Positions 1-8,593 of a DNA stretch of 64,000 bases are shown here, in pieces. The stretch spans positions 682,001 to 746,000 of the forward strand of contig JAUCEF010000018.1 in NCBI GenBank assembly GCA_033558025.1. The letters run 5' to 3'. The notes beneath the pieces were generated by a model. That model was given only the letters and a program-made list of their open reading frames with translations, was not told the DNA's origin and ran no database searches. The translations under genes were made by a program, and so were the position numbers. This DNA is from Phytophthora sp. 'mugwort'. Lineage: Eukaryota; Oomycota; Peronosporomycetes; Peronosporales; Peronosporaceae. Position 1 is the first letter of the stretch; each line of letters begins with the position of its first letter.

Positions 1-319
1 CAGGGCCTGCTGACTCAATAACGTCAGTCTGGGTGCCTTGCCGTCGATCTCGCCTCGAACTTGTCTGATCACTAGATTTAAATCACGGCTGTTCGAGCCG
101 ACTCGAGTAGTAAAGGTTCAGCGCAGCCAGTCAACCGCTCAACCCATCTGACCATCGAGACTGCCGAGATGACTCGCGTGAACGCAAGCGTTTGATCGCC
201 GAGACGACTGCCTGAACGACAACGATCCGATCGGGATCGCCGAGACGACTCACGTGAGCGCCCACGCTACGGACCGCGTGCCGCGTGTGGAGGTGATGGT
301 CATTCAGCACATTTCTGCC

Positions 320-569
320 GTTGGCGCGGCAAGTTCCACAAACAGGTGCACGAAGTCGGACGCTGCGAGTTGTTCCAGCGTCTGGAAACACTCACCAAAT
401 TTGTCCGAACGTCAGTCGACAAGTCGAGTGTGCCAGCGGAGCTCCACGATATCTACGAGCCGAAGGATTTAAAATCGGCGGCCCGCCAACACTGGCTGGG
501 TTGGAGAATAACGGCTGCCACAGTCAGCTGAGCCGGTGGTGGAAGCGAACTATGTGTTCGCTTTTGTAG
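320..569 (+). pseudogene. gag-like remnant of the forward Ty3/gypsy element
   Basis: Overlapping frames read out a hydrophilic stretch (containing KFVRTSVDKSSVPAELHDIY) that resembles the region before the protease in oomycete gypsy gag proteins. Stops and frame changes break it. The assignment rests on its position just upstream of the protease core and on general likeness, not on a catalytic motif, so it is weaker than the pol domains that follow. Confidence 0.45.
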
Positions 570-781
570 GCGAAACACAACGGCCGGAGAGGTGAGGAAA
601 ACGACGGACTTGAATGTGAGATTGACGGGAATGTTGAACTCAGCGATCGAGAGGAAGATTGCCAAGTTGTTATGAGTGCGAGGTAGAAGCGCGGCGACGG
701 GGAAGAGTCGATGGCAGTGTAATGACAGTGAGGCTGCGTCCCGGAGTGCGTATGGGGTGGTGGTCGGCGAAAACGTTCGAT

Positions 782-1160
782 CGCCAAGTTAGTATGCGAG
801 CTCTAGTGATGTGTGTGGTAAATGGTGAGCGGACGAAGATTCTACTCGATACTGGGGTAAACGTCTCGGCTGTAAGTGAATCTTCGCGCGGCAAGGCGAT
901 TGAAGCGGCATGCAAGCACTGATTTACAGATCAATGTGCAAGGAATTGGTAGGGCAAAGTGCCTAAGACAACGACAGCAGTGGTTAAAATTACACTTGGC
1001 TGGAAGATTGTCTACGAGTTTGAAGTCTGGGTTATGTCACATCCTGCGGGTGTTGACTTGATACTGGATACCCACTTCATGATACCAGCAGGAATACGAC
1101 TGGATCTTTTACAACTCGGCTGCGGAATTGCTAGACGACGTAGTAGTATCACTTTTTAAG
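782..1160 (+). pseudogene. Aspartic protease region of the forward Ty3/gypsy element
   Basis: A frame contains KILLDTGVNVSAVS, a retropepsin active-site motif (LLDTGA type with the Ala replaced by Val). It continues in a second frame with a stretch ending GVDLILDTHFMIPAGIRLDL, the usual flap and C-terminal part of a gypsy protease. A frameshift near 915-960 separates the halves. The enzyme would have cut the gag-pol polyprotein; this copy cannot. Confidence 0.75.
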
Positions 1161-1976
1161 TCACACAACGCCGAGTTAGGAGAATCGTAGTATGGTTATC
1201 AGACCACCGACAGCACTATGAATCGTAGAATGTACCGAGTCGGCTGGCAGCTGATTTCAGCTTACGGCGCCGTCGTCCAAGTCGCGATATTTACGAGATG
1301 TGGATTCGGAGCACTAAATGATTGGATTCCGACGGCTGCGCACAATCCCACGGGCAAGGCCGTACGGGTAATGATTACGAACGTCAGCAGTAAACAGATA
1401 TGGCGTCCTGCTCACTTCCCAGTTGTGCTTTGGGCACGACACGTTAGGCTTCCACCCGTAATGGCTATATCAAACTTAACTCGGCGAAGTACCGTGACTG
1501 GCAAGTCCTAGCCTTCGAGTCAGCTATCAATAAAGATTTGTTGAGGAAAGAGCAACGGTGGTATGAGGAGTGGATCGCACAACGACCTCCAGCAGTGGCA
1601 AAGCGACGGTATGAGACTCCGTCGGGGGTGATGCCACGGGAACAACGAAGTTCTTGCAACAGAAAAGCAGAACCCACTTGCGCTCAGCATTGGGAGCGGT
1701 TGGAAGTGTCCAGGAACGATATTGTACTCCCTGAAGATCAAACTCGGCCTATTCCCGAGTTCTCCGGCTCTGATCGTTCATCAGCTGCACCGACCTCGTG
1801 GATAGTCCAATAGCAGAATCAGCCGATGCCAAACAGTCTCAGCTGAGTTAGTAAACTCGACGGACACATCCAGCACCTCGGCCGAGGTGATAGACTACGT
1901 TACCTCAGTGATTTAGGTAGCCGAGATCGGTTCGAGTGAGTCCATCAGCACAAGGGACGATCCGCCTAGCACGATA

Positions 1977-3406
1977 ATGAAAGTACCCGCTGGCGCTGGG
2001 GAAGTCGGAGAGAAAACCAGAACCAACCCAGCGGAGACACACAGCAGAGGGCTGTGGAGTGAAGAAATCGATGTGAGTGAGAAATCTTTTGCAGACGACC
2101 CTGAAGAAGATTTGCCACTTCGCCTCATGGCAGCGATGTCAACGTTTGAGGACCTGGCTGTAACGATTGCGCATGATGAAAGCACGAATGTAGCTGAACA
2201 CTCACCTAATGAGATCGATCTGGAAGATTACGCTCGCGAGTTGGCTTTTCTGCCCGACTTGAGTAATTTGACGCCAACAATGCTTGATTGCACGGGGAGA
2301 AATGTGATGTGCTGTGATCATACACCAGAGCAACAACAACAGCTGATAAAAACACATCAACGCTATGAAGGTATCATATCGCGAGTGGTAATGCACTGCC
2401 ACCGCCAGTTATGGTTCCATTTGCGATATCGACGTCCAAGGACATCAGCCTATCAAACCGAGCTCCTCAAGGGTCTTATGGAAGCTGGGTTGATTGCCTT
2501 CTCAGACAGCCCTTGGGCATCACCGTTCGTTATCGTGCTTAAGAAGAATGGGGTGAGTATTCGTCTGTGTATCGACTATATGATGGTCAACACAGTCACG
2601 GCGCTCATGGAATATGCCATGCCATTAGTCGATGATCTGTTAACTGAGCTAGAAGGCTACCTGTGGTTTTGCTCCCTGGATGCGGCGAGCAGATGGGCTG
2701 TTATGACGTCTCAACGGGCTCGGATATTTTCAGCTTTCGTCTGTGCGCCCGGCCATTTGAGTGGCTACGAATGAGTTTTGGCTTGAAGAACGCCCCAATG
2801 ATCTATCAGCGGCTAATAGACAATGCCTTGTGGGTTTATGTACAACCTCGAGGTAGATGGGCTGCTTATGCCGAATGTATCTGCCAAGCTGAAAAACAGC
2901 CGCAACTCAGCGCAGCCAACACAGGGGAGGAGGAACTCAGCAAACTACTGAGCCGCGTTACCCGACCAAGTTTGAAGCTGATCACCGAGCCTTAGCTAAT
3001 GGACCAGATGGTAACATTTTCAGCAATGGAGAATCTGATGAATCCAAACACGTCCCAGTGTTCGAACGCCGGGTTTGTGGATGATATCTGTTTTGATGGG
3101 AAGGCGTTTGATGAATGTTTAGCCATGCTAGATCGATTATTGACCCGATTTGCCGAGCGTAGAATCAGTATCAGTTTCACCAAGAGCATCTTCGTGCAGC
3201 AGACGGTTATTTTCCTCTCTCCTGGTATCTCACCCAGTGGTATAGTCACCAATCCAGAGAAGGTGGCAGAAATAGATAAATTACGTTTCCCGAAATCGAA
3301 GAAGGGAATGCAAGCTTTCCTGGGCTCACTGAATTGCTGTAGTCGGTTCGTTCAGAACCTGGCAGTACACGGGCTGTCCTCTACCAGCTTAAGGACACCA
3401 ACTTAA
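1977..3406 (+). pseudogene. Reverse transcriptase region of the forward Ty3/gypsy element
   Basis: Three overlapping frames together read as a gypsy reverse transcriptase. The first (1977-2774) has SPWASPFVIVLKKNG, IRLCIDYMMVN and FCSLDAAS, the fingers and first catalytic Asp region. The second (from about 2730) has MSFGLKNAPMIYQRLIDNA. The third (2999-3406) has GFVDDICFDG, the YxDD-equivalent catalytic box at about 3071-3090, and a thumb region ending with KKGMQAFLGSLNCCSRF. Frameshifts near 2730 and a stop near 2995 inactivate it. Identification as Ty3/gypsy rather than copia or LINE is secure from these motifs and the order of domains. Confidence 0.9.
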
Positions 3407-3419
3407 CTTCGGGAAACGA

Positions 3420-4023
3420 TCGGACTACAGCTAAGTCAGCTTTTGCAGCACTGAAGGAAAAAGTCGTTCGAGCTCCAATACTCCGGCACTTTAATCTTTC
3501 AAAGGATGTCTACATTACGCTTTTCGGTAATGATTGGCCTTTGAGTCTACCCTGATGCAGCTTCATGATGATAAATTGCGCCCAGTCCGGTTCCGTGGCC
3601 GAGTCCTCAAGGACAACGAAGCAACTATCAACCAGCTGAGAAGGAACTATTAGCTTTACTCCATTTATTGAAGGCTTGCTATATACTTCTAGCAAGCAAG
3701 AGGCTCAACGTGTTTACTCGCGTTCTACTTTGTAGTGGGTGTACCAGTCCAAACCACTTTACGGCCGGACCACGAGCTTCGCGGTGTTATTGTCGCCCTT
3801 CCACCTAAAAGTGAAGCGGGTATGGGAGAGGATGTCGACTTCGCGCAGCTACTACAAGCGTCTATCACGCCCCACATCGGACTCGACGAGTCGCTCGCCC
3901 ATATGCTTCCCCATCGAAGAACTCGGCGGTAGTACGACTGGATCCAGAACTATTATATGCTCACGTGCCTCGGGTGGATGTTACGTTCTTTCCTTCGACG
4001 ACACCATAAGTACACGTTTATGA
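3420..4023 (+). pseudogene. RNase H and post-RNase H region of the forward Ty3/gypsy element
   Basis: After the reverse transcriptase, broken frames read APILRHFNLSKDVYITLF and then PAEKELLALLHLLKACY (about 3630-3680), both hallmarks of the gypsy RNase H domain. A following stretch (3735-4023) resembles the segment that links RNase H to the next domain in oomycete elements. Internal stops and frameshifts are frequent. The copy loses similarity after about 4020, where integrase should begin. Confidence 0.75.
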
Positions 4024-4344
4024 TACTAATACACGATATCGAAGACAAAACGAGGCCGGGTCAGGAACATTACCCGACTTTGTCAGATACACGTTTGCAA
4101 ATATTTCGGGTATAGCAATCTTTTCCATCGCTGCGCACTCGACTCCGGGTTCTCAACCCAATTTATAAGCTGACAAATGTCATCGATTACAGTCCAAGAC
4201 TGCTATTGGACTGCTCGGCCCCAAGTACCTGGTAGGAGCCGCTCTACTTCGCCCGTGCAGTCGACTCACTGAGTCTTGATGTTGCTCGAACCCCTCTCAA
4301 CGCATAGCCTTCTCATCCGGCGTCGGCTCGTCCGCCTCCTGCGT

Positions 4345-4510
4345 TTCTCGCCGCCACTTCCACGTGGAGGGCATCTTGAAGCGACGTCGTCGACAAGGTC
4401 ATAACCAGTATCCGGTGAAGCGGCGTGGGTATCCTCACTAGTCAAACTCTTGGCAGTTAGAAGTACCTCGCAAGCAAGGATATCCAGACGTCGTCGAGGT
4501 TTTGATCACC
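4345..4510 (+). pseudogene. Chromodomain-like remnant
   Basis: A frame reads RRRQGHNQYPVKRRGYPH, a stop, then SNSWQLEVPRKQGYPDVVE. This matches the core of a retrotransposon chromodomain (the usual form being QYLVKWRGYP followed by NSWE). Chromodomains lie C-terminal to integrase in chromoviruses and bind chromatin marks to direct integration. The Trp of the aromatic cage is changed to Arg (KRRGY for KWRGY) and a stop interrupts the domain. It lies close to RNase H with no integrase between, which points to an internal deletion. Confidence 0.65.
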
Positions 4511-5151
4511 ACGATCGGACGCGCTCGGCGAGCCCGCAGCCGCGGCGTCGGTCGCCTCGCGCTTCCCGACAATAGGTTGAGGGAGCTAACGGATCAGCCG
4601 CTGAGCCAAAGCGCTAATCTTGGTGTCTCTGAGATTCATCGAGGTCATTGGTGGTCGCACCCTGTTCCAAATCGGACGATGCGCGCAGCGCAGACAGCAT
4701 CTCAGGCGTTCGGGGAACGGACTTGGTGTGCGAACCTGATCCCGGAAGATGCGTGTCGGACTCGTATTCCAGCTCCATCTTGAGATCACGGAGAGATCGT
4801 CCGAAAAGCGAGATGAGCGTCTCCCAGATGTTCCGCCGCCGCTTGTCGAGGCTGACATTTTTTGTTTTGGCTGGGCCCGACGACGGTATTCGGAGTGATA
4901 CTTTCCACAATAGGTGCGGCGCGCATTGGAAGCGAACAAACTTTCGGGGCCGTTGTCCGAATGTGCACTAGGTACCGTGGATCCCGTAGGGCTTCGCCCA
5001 GACGAACGCGACCCGGAGCGGCGACGATGGCCGAAGGACAATAATGTTTTATGGCTGGAAGCCATGCACGGGCCACATCGGGCCAGCTCGTTGACCTTGG
5101 GAAGTTCTCGAGCGAGGTTTTATGATGCCTAGGGACCAGGCGACACGCACG
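4511..5151. other. Unassigned stretch between two converging gypsy remnants
   Basis: Several short frames of 60-160 codons exist on both strands, but their composition (Arg/Ser-rich) and mutual overlap look like chance. On position alone this is probably the 3' part of the minus-strand element and/or LTR sequence. I could not recognise a protein or an LTR end here. Confidence 0.3.
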
Positions 5152-6312
5152 TTAAACTGAACCACAAACCAATGTAGGCAATGACGACTGAGGACACTCT
5201 GTGGCCTCTAGGTTCTTCTTGGCGGCGACCGTGATCGGCCTGACGAAACGCGGATGCAATCTCGTCTTGAATACCGCAGCAACTGCATGTGTAGGTAGAT
5301 TTTTAGTATTTAAATAAATATTAGTCACCGACATCAAAGCATTCCATATTGCCGCAGCCCCTAGCATTCGCCTGTTCTTTTGTTTGTCTTGGCTCTCAGC
5401 CATAGCGTCACGCACATGTCCAGGACAGTCATTCGCGTTTTTTCGCTAGCCTGTTTCCGAACAGTGGTAGGGTTAACATCAGCAAGCCGATTCAACACAT
5501 TTTTTAATTAATTATAGCATAATCATGTATATATATCTCCCCCCCCCAAGCCTAGAACCACGCAGTGGTGGCGTCAGCGCGACGCTCGGGTGTATGAGGC
5601 TGTTCACGTAGGACAGGGCGTATTTAGTGGAGTCATGCACCGCATTATTCAGTGCAAACTCAGCGAGCGGATCCACTGTGCTCCAACGCTTCGGTATTAT
5701 AGCAAAAATACTACGGAATATATCCTCCACAACGCGATTCAAGCGTTCTGTTTGTCGGACGGTCTGCGAATGATCCGTCGTGAACATGTCCAGCTTAGTG
5801 GCAAGCACAGTGAAGACTGATGGTAAAAAAAAAAACTTCCCAGTATAACGGGGATCTCGATCTGAGACAATCGATGCGGGCAGCCCATGTTGGCGAAAAA
5901 TACGATCGAGAAACAGCTTCGCTGTACCTTCCCCATTAATGGTGTTCCGTACCGCCTCTAGGTGAGCCATATTGCTCAATCGGTCCGCAAAGACAACGAT
6001 GCCCGTGTTGTCTTCCGAGTCATTCGGGAGGCCAAACACAAAATCTAAACTCATGGAGTTTCAACACCCAATGCTACAGGCAAACTTGCCAGCGGCGCGG
6101 CCGCATGTGGTTAGAGTTTCATGCTGAAACGTTTCACACGTGCGCACGTATGTACTCGTCCATTTGGACAATTTGGGCCACAAATAGTATATGCTCACAG
6201 AGCTGTAGGACGGAGTCATGGCACGCCAGCGAGCGCAAGCGAGGGAAGCGAGCATATCTTTGGTTTGGATGGCGTGTGCGCAGCACGCGGATGCAAGCTC
6301 AGGACCCATCAT
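5152..6312 (-). pseudogene. Ty3/gypsy integrase remnant, opposite strand
   Basis: Reading leftwards from 6312, the first frame carries a piece of the zinc-binding domain (YLWPKLSKWTSTYVRTCETF). The next (6054-5512) is the integrase core: MSLDFVFGLP with the first catalytic Asp, IVSDRDPRY with the second, and QTERLNRVVED with the catalytic Glu. The last (5415-5152) matches the C-terminal integrase tail (RDAMAESQDKQK, then NLPTHAVAAVFKTRLHPRF). The three pieces are in different frames and the zinc site has lost a Cys (ETF where CETC is usual). This copy supplies the domain that the plus-strand element lacks, but on the other strand, so it comes from a separate insertion or an inverted rearrangement. 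Confidence 0.88.
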
Positions 6313-6423
6313 TGTATAGCAAGCATGGACTTCGCGAGCAAGCCGTAGCGGCTTCGGGTTCTGTCACCATCACCGAGCGTAGCAAGCATTTAGAGGCTGA
6401 TTTAGGGACAAGGGACAGGTTAT

Positions 6424-6545
6424 ATGTGGCACCCCGTTGTTTAGCATATTTATGTAACTTTCGGAAAGTTAAAGATGTCGGAACCGTCCTGATATGAGTC
6501 TATATATATATATAACCGCCGAGTGAGTAAAAAGCAGAACGCATA
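6424..6545 (+). repeat. Possible LTR fragment with TATA run
   Basis: The stretch starts TGTGGCACCCCG, has a TATATATATATA run at about 6502-6514 and a short AT-rich lead-in. This is the look of the U3 part of an LTR. No second copy was found in the window by eye, so the call rests only on the TG start, the TATA run and its place next to gypsy remnants. Confidence 0.25.
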
Positions 6546-7259
6546 CAATTTGAATGTCCGGCATGGTGAGATTTTGGTCACAGCCAGAATGCTACGGAAA
6601 AGCCGGGACAATGAATGTATGAGCATCCCCAAGTTGTCACAGACCACACGAATATCAATCCCCCCCCCGAGACGTGCACAACCCCGTTCACACTCTGAAA
6701 CCGGAGTTCACGGACCTACTACTCGCGACCAGCGTCTAAGGCCATGGGTTTTGCGACGTTCGTGGAACATCGGGAGGATTTTGGCTCGCAGTACGGCAGG
6801 TCTGCCGTTCCAAGCTGACAGGTGTAGACGAAAAAGAATCTAACACAAATAGCTGGCATCAGGGAAGAGCATAATATTCATATTGCAGCGACGCAATTGT
6901 CTCCGAATGAAGCCAGCGGTAAAAAAGCAAGAAAGTTCCTGTTATAATGGAAGTTGGGGATATGGTCCCACATAATCTATGATCCTGGGAGTAGCCCCGT
7001 TACATCAATCTAAAGCCCATCTACAAATATATTCAGTCTTAAATTTGGTACGCTAATCCTCCTCAGACCGTGGACTTGCGAACTACCGTTTACTGAGGTG
7101 CTGCGTGACCCCGTCGAGCAGGGGCTGTCGCTCCGTGAAGCTTTTTATTTTTCCACGATTTATACATACCGCGTTCACAGATAGATGATGCGAGTAAGAC
7201 AGGTACGTTATTGCGGAAGTATTTTCATTGGCGAGACCAACGGCTGCTGCTGAACGGGG
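6546..7259. other. No recognisable gene
   Basis: Only short overlapping frames occur here, none with a motif I recognise. The stretch contains a run of C (about 6660-6667). It is probably decayed transposon sequence between the gypsy remnants and the virus-like cassette. Confidence 0.3.
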
Positions 7260-7366
7260 AGGCTGCGGTGTAACTGTACGAAAAGAGCATTGCCCAGTTA
7301 CGAAAAAAAACGAGCGTCACAAGCGTGTATGGTTTCTCGTGTACGATATAGCATCAGATCCCTTGC

Positions 7367-8035
7367 ATGGATGTTGTACCTTTTACCACTTCGCGTCTTT
7401 ACGTTCCGTTTGTGCATCTTGAGAACCCTCAAGCGATCATCTCAAAGCCTGTCAAGAAGGTTCGGTTTAATGATTGCTATGCTCAGTGGTTCTACCAGCG
7501 CGCTGGAACTGGTAAGCAATCGCTCAACTTAATGCTGCATTCGATCTCCAGCTATCAGCTTCTCTTGAGAATGCAAAGTATGTAATCTTGGTGCCTTATG
7601 CCGAGCAAACTGGTAGTTTTGCCTCAGCAGCAGTTCAGGAGTTCCAAAATCCTTTCGATTCAGCTCCTTGGACTCTCCACCCCGGGTCCAGTATTAGAAA
7701 CTTTAATGTTCGTATCGGTTCCCAGCAGACCTTCGATATCAGCCATGTTTACAATTTCCACCACTTCACTAATGAGGTGGCTAAATCGCATCGATCAATG
7801 GTGATCTCACCGAGTTGGTTAATGGTCTTCTTGACTATCAGACGTGGTCTCTAACTAAACGTGTTCTCATTGCTGACGTTAGTCGTCTAACAGAGCGTGA
7901 TGTCCCCCAAACGATTCAGATCTAAGGTGTGAATGCTGGATGCCAGGCACCAATATGTTAGTATTGGTTGTGTCCGAACAATAACTAACCTTCGATAGAC
8001 TAACTGGGGAGGTATTAGACTATATCATAGCTAAA
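7367..8035 (+). pseudogene. Capsid-like protein remnant of a small DNA virus or virus-like element
   Basis: Three successive frames read as one protein interrupted by frameshifts near 7520 and 7800. The parts are PVKKVRFNDCYAQWFYQ, then NAKYVILVPYAEQTG, NPFDSAPWTLHPGSSIRN, VRIGSQQTFDISHVYNFHH, and finally SLTKRVLIADVSRL followed by LTFDRLTGEV. The pattern of beta-strand-like blocks, a PFDSxP-type loop, a strand ending in a named axis (VRIGSQQ) and a closing stretch resembles capsid proteins of the double jelly-roll type found in polinton-like viruses and related small DNA viruses of protists. That likeness is from memory of the fold family and not from an alignment. No transposon family known to me has this protein. 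The gene is clearly inactive. Confidence 0.4.
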
Positions 8036-8053
8036 AAAAAAAACTAGTATCCT

Positions 8054-8354
8054 AGTTCAATTCTGCTAAGAGCTGAGGGTATTTGTCAATTACAAATTGA
8101 CTCTTACGAAGCCAATCAATCTAATTGGGATCAGTTCCACTGATCTGCTTGAGAGACTTACCTCGATATTTTCCCCACGTCATCATATATGAATTATCAT
8201 CAGTTAGGAATTTGGAATGTAAGAATATTTTGATATCCTCCCCAATATTTAAGCTGGGTTGATTGAATACCCATTGACAATAACCAGGATCAGAAGAATA
8301 TACTTCTTCGATCTGGGAGCCCTTGTATTTTCCAAAAGTTAATTCGTTCGACAT
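8054..8354 (-). pseudogene. Small protein with ExoX-like C-terminal repeats
   Basis: A frame starting with a good ATG (8354) encodes about 77 residues, then a single TAG, after which the same frame stays open for about 20 more codons to 8054. It has two copies of the block F/WGKYxGxxxxEV/QIxxxDPxY (LTFGKYKGSQIEEVYSSDPG and MTWGKYRGKSLKQISGTDPN). This block is known from the ExoX-like C-terminal domain common in giant viruses and polinton-like viruses of protists and also present in some cellular exonucleases. It stands alone here with no nuclease domain. It faces the capsid-like remnant and lies just upstream of the TBC gene. The stop inside the second repeat suggests decay, or a slightly shorter protein. 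Confidence 0.55.
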
Positions 8355-8593
8355 GTTATCGGTTGGGTGTATCTATATACATATCCCCTTACTTTTTCTT
8401 TTGAGAAAATTAAATTAATTAGGGAGGTGCATGGTACTGTTGCTGAAGGAGCTTTAGCCTATCTCAGACATAGTTAATACATAGTTAATATGCGTTGGAT
8501 GGACCCTAACGCTCTGAGGTTATGGATTGGTTGTCTGGTTAGAAACACCAGCTGGTCGTTAGAAACGATGTAACCTACACTCCTTGTAAAAAT
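8355..8593. promoter_or_regulatory. AT-rich gap between viral-like remnant and TBC gene
   Basis: This 240-bp stretch is the only space for a promoter of the downstream ankyrin-TBC gene unless transcription starts within the virus-like remnant. It is AT-rich, with two near-identical short direct repeats (ACATAGTTAATAC and ACATAGTTAATAT at about 8468-8493). No initiator or TATA signal stands out. Confidence 0.3.

Larger units (their letters stand above)
290..4510 (+). mobile_element. Degenerate Ty3/gypsy retrotransposon, forward copy
   Basis: Remnants of a gag-pol polyprotein follow one another in the expected order on the plus strand: a gag-like stretch (about 320-570), an aspartic protease core (about 830-1160), a spacer, reverse transcriptase (1977-3406), RNase H (3420-3730), a post-RNase H region (3735-4023) and a chromodomain-like stretch (4345-4510). 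No open frame survives across more than one domain; at least six frameshifts and many stops separate them. The order is that of oomycete chromoviruses. The integrase expected between RNase H and chromodomain is missing, with only about 330 bp left there. I did not find a matching pair of LTRs. The element is certainly dead; its exact ends are unknown. Confidence 0.85.

Noticed and set aside
254..569. Several overlapping 60-80 codon frames as separate genes
   Set aside because: They are frame fragments of one decayed gag region, with no start context or complete domain.
4502..5132. A 159-codon minus-strand frame and overlapping frames on both strands
   Set aside because: Arg/Ser-rich translations, mutual overlap and position between two dead gypsy pieces point to chance frames.
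6480..6530. TATATA run as a promoter of a host gene
   Set aside because: No gene follows within 700 bp; more likely part of an LTR or a plain microsatellite.
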